DNA from: Massilia sp. Root133
Lineage (GTDB): Bacteria; Pseudomonadota; Gammaproteobacteria; Burkholderiales; Burkholderiaceae_D
Assembly: GCF_001426525.1 (NCBI RefSeq)
Contig: NZ_LMEW01000023.1
Location: 310,001-374,000, forward strand
Direction: 5' to 3'
DNA: 64,000 nucleotides
Below the pieces are notes generated by a model. The model was given only the letters and a program-made list of their open reading frames with translations, had not been told where the DNA came from and ran no database searches. Shown here piece after piece: positions 8,767 to 16,630 of the stretch. Each line of letters begins with the position of its first letter. Position 1 is the stretch's first letter. Made by a program: the position numbers and the translations under genes.

Positions 8767-10419
8767 ATGACAATTCAGACGATTGCGACGACCCCGTTCG
8801 CCGGGCAACGCCCCGGCACGTCCGGGCTGCGCAAGAAGGTGACGGAGTTCCAGCAGCCCGGCTACCTGGAAAACTTCGTCGAGGCCATCTTCCTGACGCT
8901 GGGCGCGCTGGGTAATGTGCAGGGCCGCACCCTGGTGCTCGGCGGCGACGGCCGCTATTTCAACCGCGACGCCATCCAGACCATCCTGCGCATGGCCGCC
9001 GCCCACGGCGTGGGCCGCGTGCTCGTGGGCCGCGGCGGCATCCTGTCCACGCCCGCGGTCAGCTGCGTGATCCGCAAGCGCGCCGCGCTGGGCGGCATCG
9101 TCCTCTCGGCCAGCCACAATCCCGGCGGCCCCGACGGCGACTTCGGCATCAAGTACAACATCGACAACGGCGGCCCGGCGCCCGAAAAGATCACCGACGC
9201 GATCTACGAACACACGAAGACGCTGGCGTCCTACCGCATCAGCGACGCCGGCCCGGTCGACCTCGACAGGATCGGCAGCATCCGCATCGAAGACATGGAA
9301 GTGGAGGTGATCGATGCCGTGTCCGACTACGCCGAGCTGATGGCCGGCCTGTTCGACTTCGACGCCATCCGCGCCCTGTTCCAGCGCGGCTTCACGATGC
9401 GCTTCGACGGCATGCACGCCGTCTCCGGCCCGTACGCGAAGGCCATCATCGAAGGCATGCTGGGCGCGCCCGCCGGCACCGTCGTCAACGCCGAGCCGCT
9501 GGAAGATTTCGGCGGCCACCACCCGGACCCGAACCCCGTCAACGCGGCCGACCTGATCGCGCTGATGGACGGTCCGGACGCGCCGGACTTCGGCGCCGCA
9601 TCGGACGGCGACGGCGACCGTAACATGATCGTCGGCCGCAAGCTCGCGGTGTCGCCGTCGGACAGCCTCGCCATCATCGCCGCCAACGCGACCGCCGCGC
9701 CGGGCTACCGCGACGGCATCAAGGGCATCGCGCGCTCCATGCCGACGTCGCAGGCCGCGGACCGCGTGGCCGCCGCGCTGGGCGTCTCCTGCTTCGAGAC
9801 CCCGACCGGCTGGAAGTACTTCGGCAACCTGCTCGACGCGGGTCTCGCCACGCTGTGCGGCGAAGAGAGCTACGGCACGGGCTCGATGCACATCCGCGAA
9901 AAGGATGGCGTGTGGGCCGTGCTGTTCTGGCTGAACCTGATCGCCGCGACGGGCAAGTCCGTGAACGAGATCGTGCAGGCCCACTGGGCCCGCTTCGGCC
10001 GCAACTATTATTCGCGCCACGACTACGAAGCCGTGGACGCCGGCGCCGCCAACGCGATGATGGACGACTTGCGCGGCAAGCTTCCTTCGCTCGCAGGCCA
10101 GACACTGGGCGAAGGTGAGAATAACTACCGCGTCCAGCTGGCCGACGATTTCACCTACACCGACCCGGTCGACAACTCCGTGTCCACGCGCCAGGGCGTA
10201 CGCATCGTCATGACGGACGGCTCGCGCATCGTGCTGCGCCTGTCCGGCACCGGCACGGAAGGCGCCACCGTGCGCCTGTACCTGGAACGCTACGAGGCCG
10301 ACCCGGCCCGCCACGACCTCGACACCCAGCAGGCGCTGGCGCCGCTCATCGCCATCGCGGAGCAGGTGTCGGGACTGAAGGCGCGCACGGGCCGCGAGCA
10401 GCCGAGCGTGATTACGTGA
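8767..10419 (+). CDS. pgm: Phosphoglucomutase (alpha-D-glucose phosphate specific)
   Basis: Cytosolic enzyme interconverting glucose 1-phosphate and glucose 6-phosphate, linking maltodextrin or glycogen phosphorolysis to glycolysis. The 550-residue protein carries the phosphoserine loop SASHNPGG, the metal loop DGDGDRNM, the sugar-binding GEESYGTGS and the C-terminal phosphate-binding RLSGTGTEGATVR. Start ATG 8767 follows AGGAG at ideal spacing; an upstream in-frame TTG (8737) lacks this. It lies 72 bp after the transporter gene on the same strand and probably shares its transcript. The family is normally about 546 residues, so it is full length. Confidence 0.95.
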   Translation: MTIQTIATTPFAGQRPGTSGLRKKVTEFQQPGYLENFVEAIFLTLGALGNVQGRTLVLGGDGRYFNRDAIQTILRMAAAHGVGRVLVGRGGILSTPAVSCVIRKRAALGGIVLSASHNPGGPDGDFGIKYNIDNGGPAPEKITDAIYEHTKTLASYRISDAGPVDLDRIGSIRIEDMEVEVIDAVSDYAELMAGLFDFDAIRALFQRGFTMRFDGMHAVSGPYAKAIIEGMLGAPAGTVVNAEPLEDFGGHHPDPNPVNAADLIALMDGPDAPDFGAASDGDGDRNMIVGRKLAVSPSDSLAIIAANATAAPGYRDGIKGIARSMPTSQAADRVAAALGVSCFETPTGWKYFGNLLDAGLATLCGEESYGTGSMHIREKDGVWAVLFWLNLIAATGKSVNEIVQAHWARFGRNYYSRHDYEAVDAGAANAMMDDLRGKLPSLAGQTLGEGENNYRVQLADDFTYTDPVDNSVSTRQGVRIVMTDGSRIVLRLSGTGTEGATVRLYLERYEADPARHDLDTQQALAPLIAIAEQVSGLKARTGREQPSVIT

Positions 10420-10429
10420 CCCCGAACCC

Positions 10430-10457
10430 CGTCGTTCCCACGCAGGCGGGAACGACG
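10430..10457. repeat. Single-hairpin copy of the CGTCGTTCCC repeat
   Basis: CGTCGTTCCC and GGGAACGACG form a perfect 10-bp stem around an 8-base loop, followed by TTTATA. It looks like a collapsed form of the double-hairpin elements at 31364, 44681 and elsewhere. It lies between pgm and the amylase gene and may partly terminate or stabilise the transcript. Confidence 0.7.
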
Positions 10458-10483
10458 TTTATAACCACTAACAGGACACCCGC

Positions 10484-12166
10484 ATGAAACTACCCGTTCT
10501 CGCCGCCTCCCTGATGCTCGCCTTCGGTGCCGCCTCGGCCGCGCCCGACCTGTCGCCGGTCAAGGGCAAGCCGTTCACCTGGGATAACGCGACCGTCTAC
10601 TTCATCGTGATCGACCGCTTCAACAACGTCGATCCGTCGAACGACCACGCCTACGGCCGCAAGAACGACGCGGCCGTGGCGCGCGGCTTCATGGGCGGCG
10701 ACCTGGCCGGCATCACGGCGAAGATCAAGGAAGGGTATTTCACGGACCTGGGCGTGGACGCGCTCTGGATCTCGCCGCCGGTCGAGCAGATCCACGCGTC
10801 CACCGACGAAGGCACGGGCGTCAGCTACGGCTTCCACGGCTACTGGGCGCGCGACTTCACGGCCGTCGACGCCAACGCCGGCACCGGGAAGGACGTGCGC
10901 GACCTCGTCGAGGCGGCGCATGCGCGCGGCATCCGCGTGCTGCTCGACGTCGTGATGAACCATACCGGTCCGGTCACGCCTGAAGACACCGTGTGGCCGG
11001 CGGACTGGGTGCGCACGTCGCCGACCTGTACCTTCAAGGACGTCAAGGGCACGGTCGATTGCACGCTCGTGAAGAACCTGCCGGACATCCGTACCGACAG
11101 CAATGCGAACGTCGACCTGCCGCCGTTCCTCGTCGCGAAGTGGAAGAAGGAAGGGCGTTACGAGCGCGAAACGAAGGAGCTGGACGACTTCTTCAAGCGC
11201 ACGGGCTACCCGCGCGCGCCGCGCTACTACCTGATGAAATGGCACGCCGACTGGGTGCGCAAGTACGGCTTCGACGGCTTCCGCGGCGACACCGTCAAGC
11301 ACACGGAACCCGGCGTGTGGAAAGACCTCAAGAAGGTCGCGAGCCAGGCCTACGAGGACTGGAAGCGGACACCGGCCGGCAAGGAGGGCATCGAGAAGAT
11401 CGGCAACCAGCCGTTCTTCATGGTGGCCGAAGCGTACGGCCACCCGATCGCGGACGGCCGCCCGTTCGCCTACGACGACGGCACGAAGGTCGACTATTAC
11501 GACAACGGCTTCGACAGCATGATCAACTTCGCGCTGCCGGGTGACGCAACCCAGAGCTACGAGACGCTGTTCTCCAAGTATTCGGGCCTGCTGAACGGTC
11601 CGTTGAAAGGCGTGACGGTCCTGAACTACCTCGACTCGCACGACGACGGCCACCCGTTCGACGCCATGCGCGCGCACCCGTTCGAGGAAGCGAACAAGCT
11701 GCTGCTGGCACCGGGCCAGGCCCAGGTCTATTACGGCGACGAGACGGCGCGCGTGCTGAAGATCGAGGGCGCAACCGGCGATGCGAACCTGCGCTCCTTC
11801 ATGAACTGGGACCAGTTGAAGAACAACGCCCAGGTCGGCCTGCACGGCGTGGCCGAGGTGCGCGACTACTGGGCGCGCCTGGGCCGCTTCCGTCACGCGC
11901 ATCCGGCCGTGGGCGCGGGCGTGCACCAGATGATCGCTTCCAGCCCGTACACGTTCAAGCGCACGTACGAGAAGAACGGCGTCTCCGACCGCGTCGTCGT
12001 CGCCCTCGACCTGCCGCAGGACCGCACGGTGGCCATCCCCGTGGCCGGCGTGTTCGGCGACGGCCAGACGGTGCGCGACGCTTACACGGGCAAGACGGCC
12101 GTCGTCATGGGCGGCAAGGTGCAGTTCGATATGCGCGCACCGGTGGCGCTGATTTCGCAGGATTAA
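10484..12166 (+). CDS. Exported alpha-amylase, MalS-like (GH13_19)
   Basis: Hydrolyses alpha-1,4 linkages of maltodextrins, probably in the periplasm. The 560-residue precursor has a signal peptide (about residues 1-20, cleavage after ASA). The N-terminal region strongly resembles E. coli MalS, with TVYF..DRF near the start and later GGDL.G, ALWIS.P.EQIH and YHGYW/Y-type segments. The four GH13 regions are seen: DVVMNHTG, GFDGFRGDTVKH (nucleophile Asp), FMVAEAYGH (acid Glu) and LNYLDSHDD. The residue before the nucleophile is Gly where MalS has Val. It is shorter than MalS (676), mainly because the N-terminal extra region is missing. It closes the transporter-pgm gene set. Confidence 0.9.
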   Translation: MKLPVLAASLMLAFGAASAAPDLSPVKGKPFTWDNATVYFIVIDRFNNVDPSNDHAYGRKNDAAVARGFMGGDLAGITAKIKEGYFTDLGVDALWISPPVEQIHASTDEGTGVSYGFHGYWARDFTAVDANAGTGKDVRDLVEAAHARGIRVLLDVVMNHTGPVTPEDTVWPADWVRTSPTCTFKDVKGTVDCTLVKNLPDIRTDSNANVDLPPFLVAKWKKEGRYERETKELDDFFKRTGYPRAPRYYLMKWHADWVRKYGFDGFRGDTVKHTEPGVWKDLKKVASQAYEDWKRTPAGKEGIEKIGNQPFFMVAEAYGHPIADGRPFAYDDGTKVDYYDNGFDSMINFALPGDATQSYETLFSKYSGLLNGPLKGVTVLNYLDSHDDGHPFDAMRAHPFEEANKLLLAPGQAQVYYGDETARVLKIEGATGDANLRSFMNWDQLKNNAQVGLHGVAEVRDYWARLGRFRHAHPAVGAGVHQMIASSPYTFKRTYEKNGVSDRVVVALDLPQDRTVAIPVAGVFGDGQTVRDAYTGKTAVVMGGKVQFDMRAPVALISQD

Positions 12167-12181
12167 ACCAGCGTCGACACG

Positions 12182-12284
12182 GTAGGGTGGACATTTGAGG
12201 CCGGGGGCCTCGAATGAGGCGTGCCCACGCGTGACGCGTGCGTGTCGCCGGCGCCACGCGTGGGCGGAGGGCCACCCACCCTAC
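12182..12284. repeat. GTAGGGTGG-bounded palindromic element
   Basis: Ends GTAGGGTGG (12182-12190) and CCACCCTAC (12276-12284) are inverted repeats. Inside are a perfect 11-bp pair (GCCCACGCGTG at 12223-12233 with its complement at 12255-12265) and a short GAGGCC/GGCCTC hairpin. This nested structure of about 103 bp fills the gap between the amylase and the convergent regulator gene, and looks like a non-coding miniature element. Confidence 0.7.
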
Positions 12285-12287
12285 GAG

Positions 12288-12887
12288 TCATCCCAGCCAC
12301 GGATGGGCGGCCAGCCACCGCCCGAGTTCATTATCGTTCGCGCACTGCAGCTTGCTGAAGATGTTCGCCCGGTGCGTCTCCACCGACCGCGGCCCGCATG
12401 GCGGCACGAGCAGCCGCGCGATCTCCTTGTTCGGCTGGCCGAGCCCCACGAGCCGCGCGACTTCCCGTTCGCGCGGCGTCAGCTCGGCCCAGAGACGCAG
12501 CGCGTTCGCCCGTGCGCGCGCCTCGGCGATGGCGGCCGGCAGCTTGTCGAGCAGGTGCTGCGTGTCCGGCTTTTCCACCCAGTCCCACGCGCCCTGGCGC
12601 ACGGATTCCAGCGCGGTCGGGATGTCGCCGTGGCCGGACAGGAACAGCGTGACGAGCGGGCTGTGCGCCGCGCGCAGGCGGTCGAACACGGCCAGGCCGC
12701 TCATGCCGCCCAGGCGCAGGTCGAGGATCAGGCAGCCCGGCTGGCGCATGTCGACGGCGTCCAGGAACGCTTCTCCCGATTCGAACGCCTGCACGGCGAG
12801 TCCCTGCGAGAACAGCAGTAACAGCAGGGAGCGGCGCAGGGCTTCGTCGTCGTCGACGACGTAGAGCATGAGCGGGATGTCTTTCAT
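12288..12887 (-). CDS. Response regulator, FixJ/NarL type with LuxR HTH
   Basis: DNA-binding response regulator of 199 residues. The receiver domain has the acidic pair (VVDDDEA), the phospho-acceptor Asp in LILDLRL, the conserved Ser (FLSGHGD) and Lys (VEKP). The C-terminal LuxR-type helix-turn-helix begins LTPREREVARLVGLGQPNKEIA. The start (12887) overlaps the stop of the sensor kinase by four bases (ATGA), so the two are translationally coupled. A longer in-frame opening upstream lies inside the kinase gene and is rejected. The probable target is the divergent dicarboxylate transporter gene beyond the kinase. Confidence 0.93.
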   Translation of the reverse strand: MKDIPLMLYVVDDDEALRRSLLLLLFSQGLAVQAFESGEAFLDAVDMRQPGCLILDLRLGGMSGLAVFDRLRAAHSPLVTLFLSGHGDIPTALESVRQGAWDWVEKPDTQHLLDKLPAAIAEARARANALRLWAELTPREREVARLVGLGQPNKEIARLLVPPCGPRSVETHRANIFSKLQCANDNELGRWLAAHPWLG

Positions 12888-14992
12888 GGCGCGATCGGAA
12901 GCGTGAAGGAAAAGGCGGCCCCGCCGGCGGCCGGGTTCTCGACGGTCATGCAACCGCCGTGGGCCTCGACGATGGTGCGGCAGATGTTCAGGCCCAGGCC
13001 CAGGCCGTCGGGGCGGGTGGTGAAGAACGGCGCGAAGATCTGGTCCAGCTGCTCGGGCGGAATGCCGGGGCCTTCGTCGCGGACGGTCACGCACACGCCC
13101 TGGTCCACGCGCCGGCTCGCGACGTCGATGCGTCCGCGCGGGCGATCCTGCATGGCGTGCATCGCGTTGTGGATCAGGTTCACGAGCACCTGTTCGAGCA
13201 GGACGCGGTCACCGCGCACGAGCGTGCCGGCGGCGTCCAACGACAGTTGCAGCGCGATCCCGGCCTGCTGCAATTCCGGCTTGAGCAACGCTGCCGCGTG
13301 CGCGATAACGCCATCGACCGCAAGGTTTTCGTAATGCCCCCGCTTGGGATTGATGAACGCGCGCACCCGCTTGACGATTTCGCTGGCGCGCTTGCTCTGT
13401 TCGACGATCTCGTCGAGCGCGCCGGCCAGCATGTCGGGCGGCGCGGACTGCGCGGCGAGGGCGCGCGCCGCGACGGCGAAGTTCGACAGCGCCATCAGCG
13501 GCTGATTCAATTCGTGCGCGAGCGTGGACGCCATCTCGCCCACGCTCGCGAGGCGCGCGCTGCGCTGCAGGCGGACTTCCTGGTCGCGCTGGCGGGCCTC
13601 GGCCTGCTTCTGCGCCGTGATGTCGACGACGGAGCTCATCCAGCCGCGGTGCACGCCCTGCGCGTCCACGAGCGGCGCCGTGTAGACCATCGTGATCACG
13701 TCGTGGCCGTCCTTGTGGCGGATGCGCGATTCGAAGCCGTGCGGCGCGGCGCGGCCCTGCAACACGTCGGCGCTTTCGCGCTCGTGTTTTTCCTGGTCGT
13801 CCGGATGCCAGTAGGGATACGGCGGCCGCCGGCCCAGCAGTTCATCCGCGCTGTAGCCGACCATCGCGCACAGGGCCGGGTTGACGTAGATGATGGTGCC
13901 CTCCGGGTCGCGCGCGCGCATGCCCACGAGGAGCGAGTCCTCCATCGCCTTGCGGAACGCGTGCGCTTCTTCCAGGTCGCGGGTGCGCTCCTCGACCCGG
14001 CGTTCCAGTTCGATGCGGGCCGAGCGCTGCTCGCGGAAGCGCTTTTCGCGCAGGCGCCAGTACAGCACGCCGAGCAGCAGCAGCGCGACGGCCAGCGCGG
14101 CCAGCATCAGCGCCAGCTGGCGCGCCTGCACGACTTCCTTCATGTCCGTCGTGACGGTCAGCGTCCAGCCCAGCTCCGGCAGCGGCGTGTCCAGCGCGAG
14201 CAGGTCGTGGCGGCGTCCGCCCACGCTCGTGTGCAGGACGAAGCCGGGAGACGCCCCGCGCGACTCCGTCTGCCACGGCAGCACGTAGAAGCGTTCGCGG
14301 TTGCCGTACTGGCGGTGCTCGGCGATCCAGTGGAGGTCGGCCGCGGATACGGGCCGGATCGCGTGGAACAGCCAGTCCGGCACGGCGGAGAGAAAAACGA
14401 TGCCGCGGCTGTCGCGCAGCACGACCGGATCGGCGCCGCGCATCCACGCGGCCTGCAATGGCTCCAGGCTGATCTTCACGACGACGACGCCGAGGATGGT
14501 GTCGCCCGCCCGCACGGGCTCCGCGATGAACAGCCCGGACTGGCCGGTCGTGAGGCCGAGGCCATAGAAGATGCCGCGGCGGCCCTGCACGGCATCCTCG
14601 AAGTAAGGACGCTGGCGGTAGGACTGGCCGACGAAGCTGGACGGCAGGTTCCAGTTGCTGGCGGCGAGCGTGAGGCCGGCGCGGTCGACGAGGAACAGCG
14701 CGGCGGCGCCCGTCGTCGCCTGCAGGTCGGCGAAATAATCGTTGACGCGCGCCTGCAGCGCCCCGTCGCGCGGGGTGCGCAGCAGGTCTTGCACGTCCGG
14801 GTGGCGGGCCGCCGCGTGCGGCAGGAAGTCGTGTTTCTCGACGAGGCCGCGCAGCCCCAGCACGTGCGCGGCCGCGGCCTGGCGCAGGCCTTCCGTCTTG
14901 GTCTGCAGCTCGTGGCGCTCGGCCCAGTTCCCCGACGCCGCGATGACGGCGAGCGCACCGGCGCCGATGAGGAGATTGAGCAGTTTGGGCAT
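12884..14992 (-). CDS. Membrane sensor histidine kinase, DctB-like with PAS domain
   Basis: Senses an external ligand, probably a C4- or C5-dicarboxylate, and phosphorylates the coupled regulator. The 702-residue protein has an N-terminal membrane anchor, a periplasmic double-Cache-like domain (about 40-290), a second membrane segment (LALMLAALAVALLLLGVLYW), a coiled coil, a PAS domain with PAC-like end (about 370-490), a HisKA box (LAHELNQPL) and an HATPase domain with N box (NLIHNAMHAM), DEGPGIP and GLGLGLNI. ATG 14992 is preferred because the upstream extension has no signal-anchor character. It is divergent from the KgtP-like gene, which fits DctB/MifS-type control of organic acid uptake. 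Confidence 0.92.
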   Translation of the reverse strand: MPKLLNLLIGAGALAVIAASGNWAERHELQTKTEGLRQAAAAHVLGLRGLVEKHDFLPHAAARHPDVQDLLRTPRDGALQARVNDYFADLQATTGAAALFLVDRAGLTLAASNWNLPSSFVGQSYRQRPYFEDAVQGRRGIFYGLGLTTGQSGLFIAEPVRAGDTILGVVVVKISLEPLQAAWMRGADPVVLRDSRGIVFLSAVPDWLFHAIRPVSAADLHWIAEHRQYGNRERFYVLPWQTESRGASPGFVLHTSVGGRRHDLLALDTPLPELGWTLTVTTDMKEVVQARQLALMLAALAVALLLLGVLYWRLREKRFREQRSARIELERRVEERTRDLEEAHAFRKAMEDSLLVGMRARDPEGTIIYVNPALCAMVGYSADELLGRRPPYPYWHPDDQEKHERESADVLQGRAAPHGFESRIRHKDGHDVITMVYTAPLVDAQGVHRGWMSSVVDITAQKQAEARQRDQEVRLQRSARLASVGEMASTLAHELNQPLMALSNFAVAARALAAQSAPPDMLAGALDEIVEQSKRASEIVKRVRAFINPKRGHYENLAVDGVIAHAAALLKPELQQAGIALQLSLDAAGTLVRGDRVLLEQVLVNLIHNAMHAMQDRPRGRIDVASRRVDQGVCVTVRDEGPGIPPEQLDQIFAPFFTTRPDGLGLGLNICRTIVEAHGGCMTVENPAAGGAAFSFTLPIAP

Positions 14993-15032
14993 GACGCCAA
15001 CGATAGCAGTTGCGCGGCCCGAAGAAAACCGC

Positions 15033-15050
15033 CTCCGTAGTTTTACGGAG
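15033..15050. promoter_or_regulatory. Perfect 7-4-7 palindrome in kinase/transporter divergent region
   Basis: CTCCGTA-GTTT-TACGGAG lies in the 134-bp gap between the kinase and the transporter, about 77 bp before the transporter ATG. It is a good candidate binding site for the LuxR-type regulator. Its promoter context is not obvious. Confidence 0.5.
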
Positions 15051-15126
15051 AAGGGCGCGCCGGAAGTTGCGGATGTGCGCGCGGCCCGCGGCTGGGATAG
15101 TGGGCATACCAAAAGAGGAGACATCC

Positions 15127-16479
15127 ATGAACACCATCACATCCAAGGCCGGCGCCCAGGCGGCCGCCGGCGCCGGCGAACGCATTTCCGGCGCGCGCCT
15201 GAAGGCCATCTTCATCGGCTCGGCCGGCAACCTCGTCGAGTGGTTCGATTTCTACTGCTACTCGGCCTTCGCGCTGTACTTCGCGAGCTCGTTCTTCCCC
15301 AAGCAGGACCCGACGGCGCAGATGATGTCCACGGCGGGCATCTTCGCGCTCGGCTTCTTCGTGCGCCCGATCGGCGGCATCCTGTTCGGCCACATCGGCG
15401 ACCGCCTGGGCCGCAAGACGGCGCTGATGACGTCCGTGCTGCTGATGTGCTTCGGCTCCCTCCTGATCGCCTGCGCGCCGACGTATGCCGCGGCCGGCAT
15501 CCTGTCGCCGTGCATCCTGCTGCTGGCGCGCCTGCTGCAGGGCCTGAGCCTCGGCGGCGAATACGGCGCCAGCGCGACGTACCTGTCGGAGATGGCGGAC
15601 TCGAAGCACCGCGGCTTCTACAGCAGCTTCCAGTACGTGACGCTGATCGGCGGCCAGCTGCTGGCGCTGATCCTGCTGCTCGTGCTGCAGAACTTCCTGC
15701 TCGACGCCGAGCAGCTGCGTGCCTGGGGCTGGCGCATCCCGTTCTTCACCGGCGCCTGCCTCGCGCTGCTGGCGCTTCGCATGCGTCACAACCTTCCGGA
15801 GACCGGATCGTTCGAAGCCGCGCGTAAGGAAGCGAAAAAAAGCGCCAAGCCGATGGGCGGCATGAAGCAGCTGGCCCAGCACCCGCGCGAAGTGATGCTG
15901 GTGGTCGGGCTGACGATGGGCGGCACGCTCGCGTTCTACGTCTACACGACCTATATGCAGAAATTCCTGCGCCTGTCCGTCGGCCTGACCGACTCGCAGA
16001 CGACCGCCGTCTCGGCCGCGTCGCTGCTGTTCGCGATGTGCCTGCAGCCCCTGTACGGCGCGCTGTCGGACCGCATCGGCCGCAAGCCGCTGCTCATCGG
16101 CTTCGCGCTGCTCGGCACCCTGTTCACCGTGCCGCTGTTGACCGGCATCCGCCACGCCAGCGGTCCGTGGCAGGCGTTCGGCCTGATCGCCTGCGCCTGG
16201 ATGATCGTGTCCGGCTACACGTCGATCAACGCGCTGGTAAAAGCCGAGCTGTTCCCGGCCTCGATCCGCGCTACCGGCGTCGGCGTGCCGTATGCGTTCG
16301 CCGTCTCCGTGTTCGGCGGCACGGCCGAGTACCTGGCGCTGTGGTTCAAATCCATCAGCCTGGAAAGCGGCTTTTACTGGTACACGACGGCCGTCATCGC
16401 CTGCACCCTGGTCGTCTGCTGGTTCATGCGCGATACCGGCGCGCTGTCGAAGATCGACGCGGAAGCGCGCGGCCAATAA
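15127..16479 (+). CDS. MFS metabolite:H+ symporter, KgtP-like dicarboxylate permease
   Basis: Inner-membrane proton symporter of 450 residues with 12 predicted membrane segments. The start of the first segment, GNLVEWFDFYCYSAFALYF, and the motif GDRLGRK identify the MHS family, and the overall form fits KgtP (alpha-ketoglutarate permease). The ATG follows GAGGAG; a longer upstream reading frame has no ribosome site and begins in the promoter region. The divergent DctB-like kinase and its regulator probably control it, as MifSR controls an alpha-ketoglutarate transporter in Pseudomonas. Substrate could also be another organic acid. Confidence 0.85.
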   Translation: MNTITSKAGAQAAAGAGERISGARLKAIFIGSAGNLVEWFDFYCYSAFALYFASSFFPKQDPTAQMMSTAGIFALGFFVRPIGGILFGHIGDRLGRKTALMTSVLLMCFGSLLIACAPTYAAAGILSPCILLLARLLQGLSLGGEYGASATYLSEMADSKHRGFYSSFQYVTLIGGQLLALILLLVLQNFLLDAEQLRAWGWRIPFFTGACLALLALRMRHNLPETGSFEAARKEAKKSAKPMGGMKQLAQHPREVMLVVGLTMGGTLAFYVYTTYMQKFLRLSVGLTDSQTTAVSAASLLFAMCLQPLYGALSDRIGRKPLLIGFALLGTLFTVPLLTGIRHASGPWQAFGLIACAWMIVSGYTSINALVKAELFPASIRATGVGVPYAFAVSVFGGTAEYLALWFKSISLESGFYWYTTAVIACTLVVCWFMRDTGALSKIDAEARGQ

Positions 16480-16504
16480 GCGCCGGCGTTGTCGATGTGG
16501 AAAG

Positions 16505-16530
16505 AGCGGTCCTGCGGGGCCGCTTATTTC
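16505..16530 (+). terminator. Weak hairpin after the KgtP-like gene
   Basis: AGCGGTCC and GGGCCGCT pair over 8 bp (one G-U) with a TGCG loop, followed by TATTTC. The T tract is poor, so termination would be partial. Confidence 0.45.
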
Positions 16531-16630
16531 GTTGTAACCATCCGAATCGGGTCATAATCGCTTTTTGGTGCATTTCAATCAATGGTATCCTACGCGCAAT
16601 AGAGGAGACCTTCGCGAGAAGAGCAACACC

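Noticed and set aside
7099..10314. Minus-strand open frame of more than 1000 codons across the helicase end, transporter and pgm
   Set aside because: It covers three well-supported plus-strand genes, has low-complexity composition and no ribosome site or domain.
13842..15230. Second minus-strand frame over the sensor kinase
   Set aside because: It overlaps the kinase in another frame and has no domain; composition is Arg/Ala-rich.
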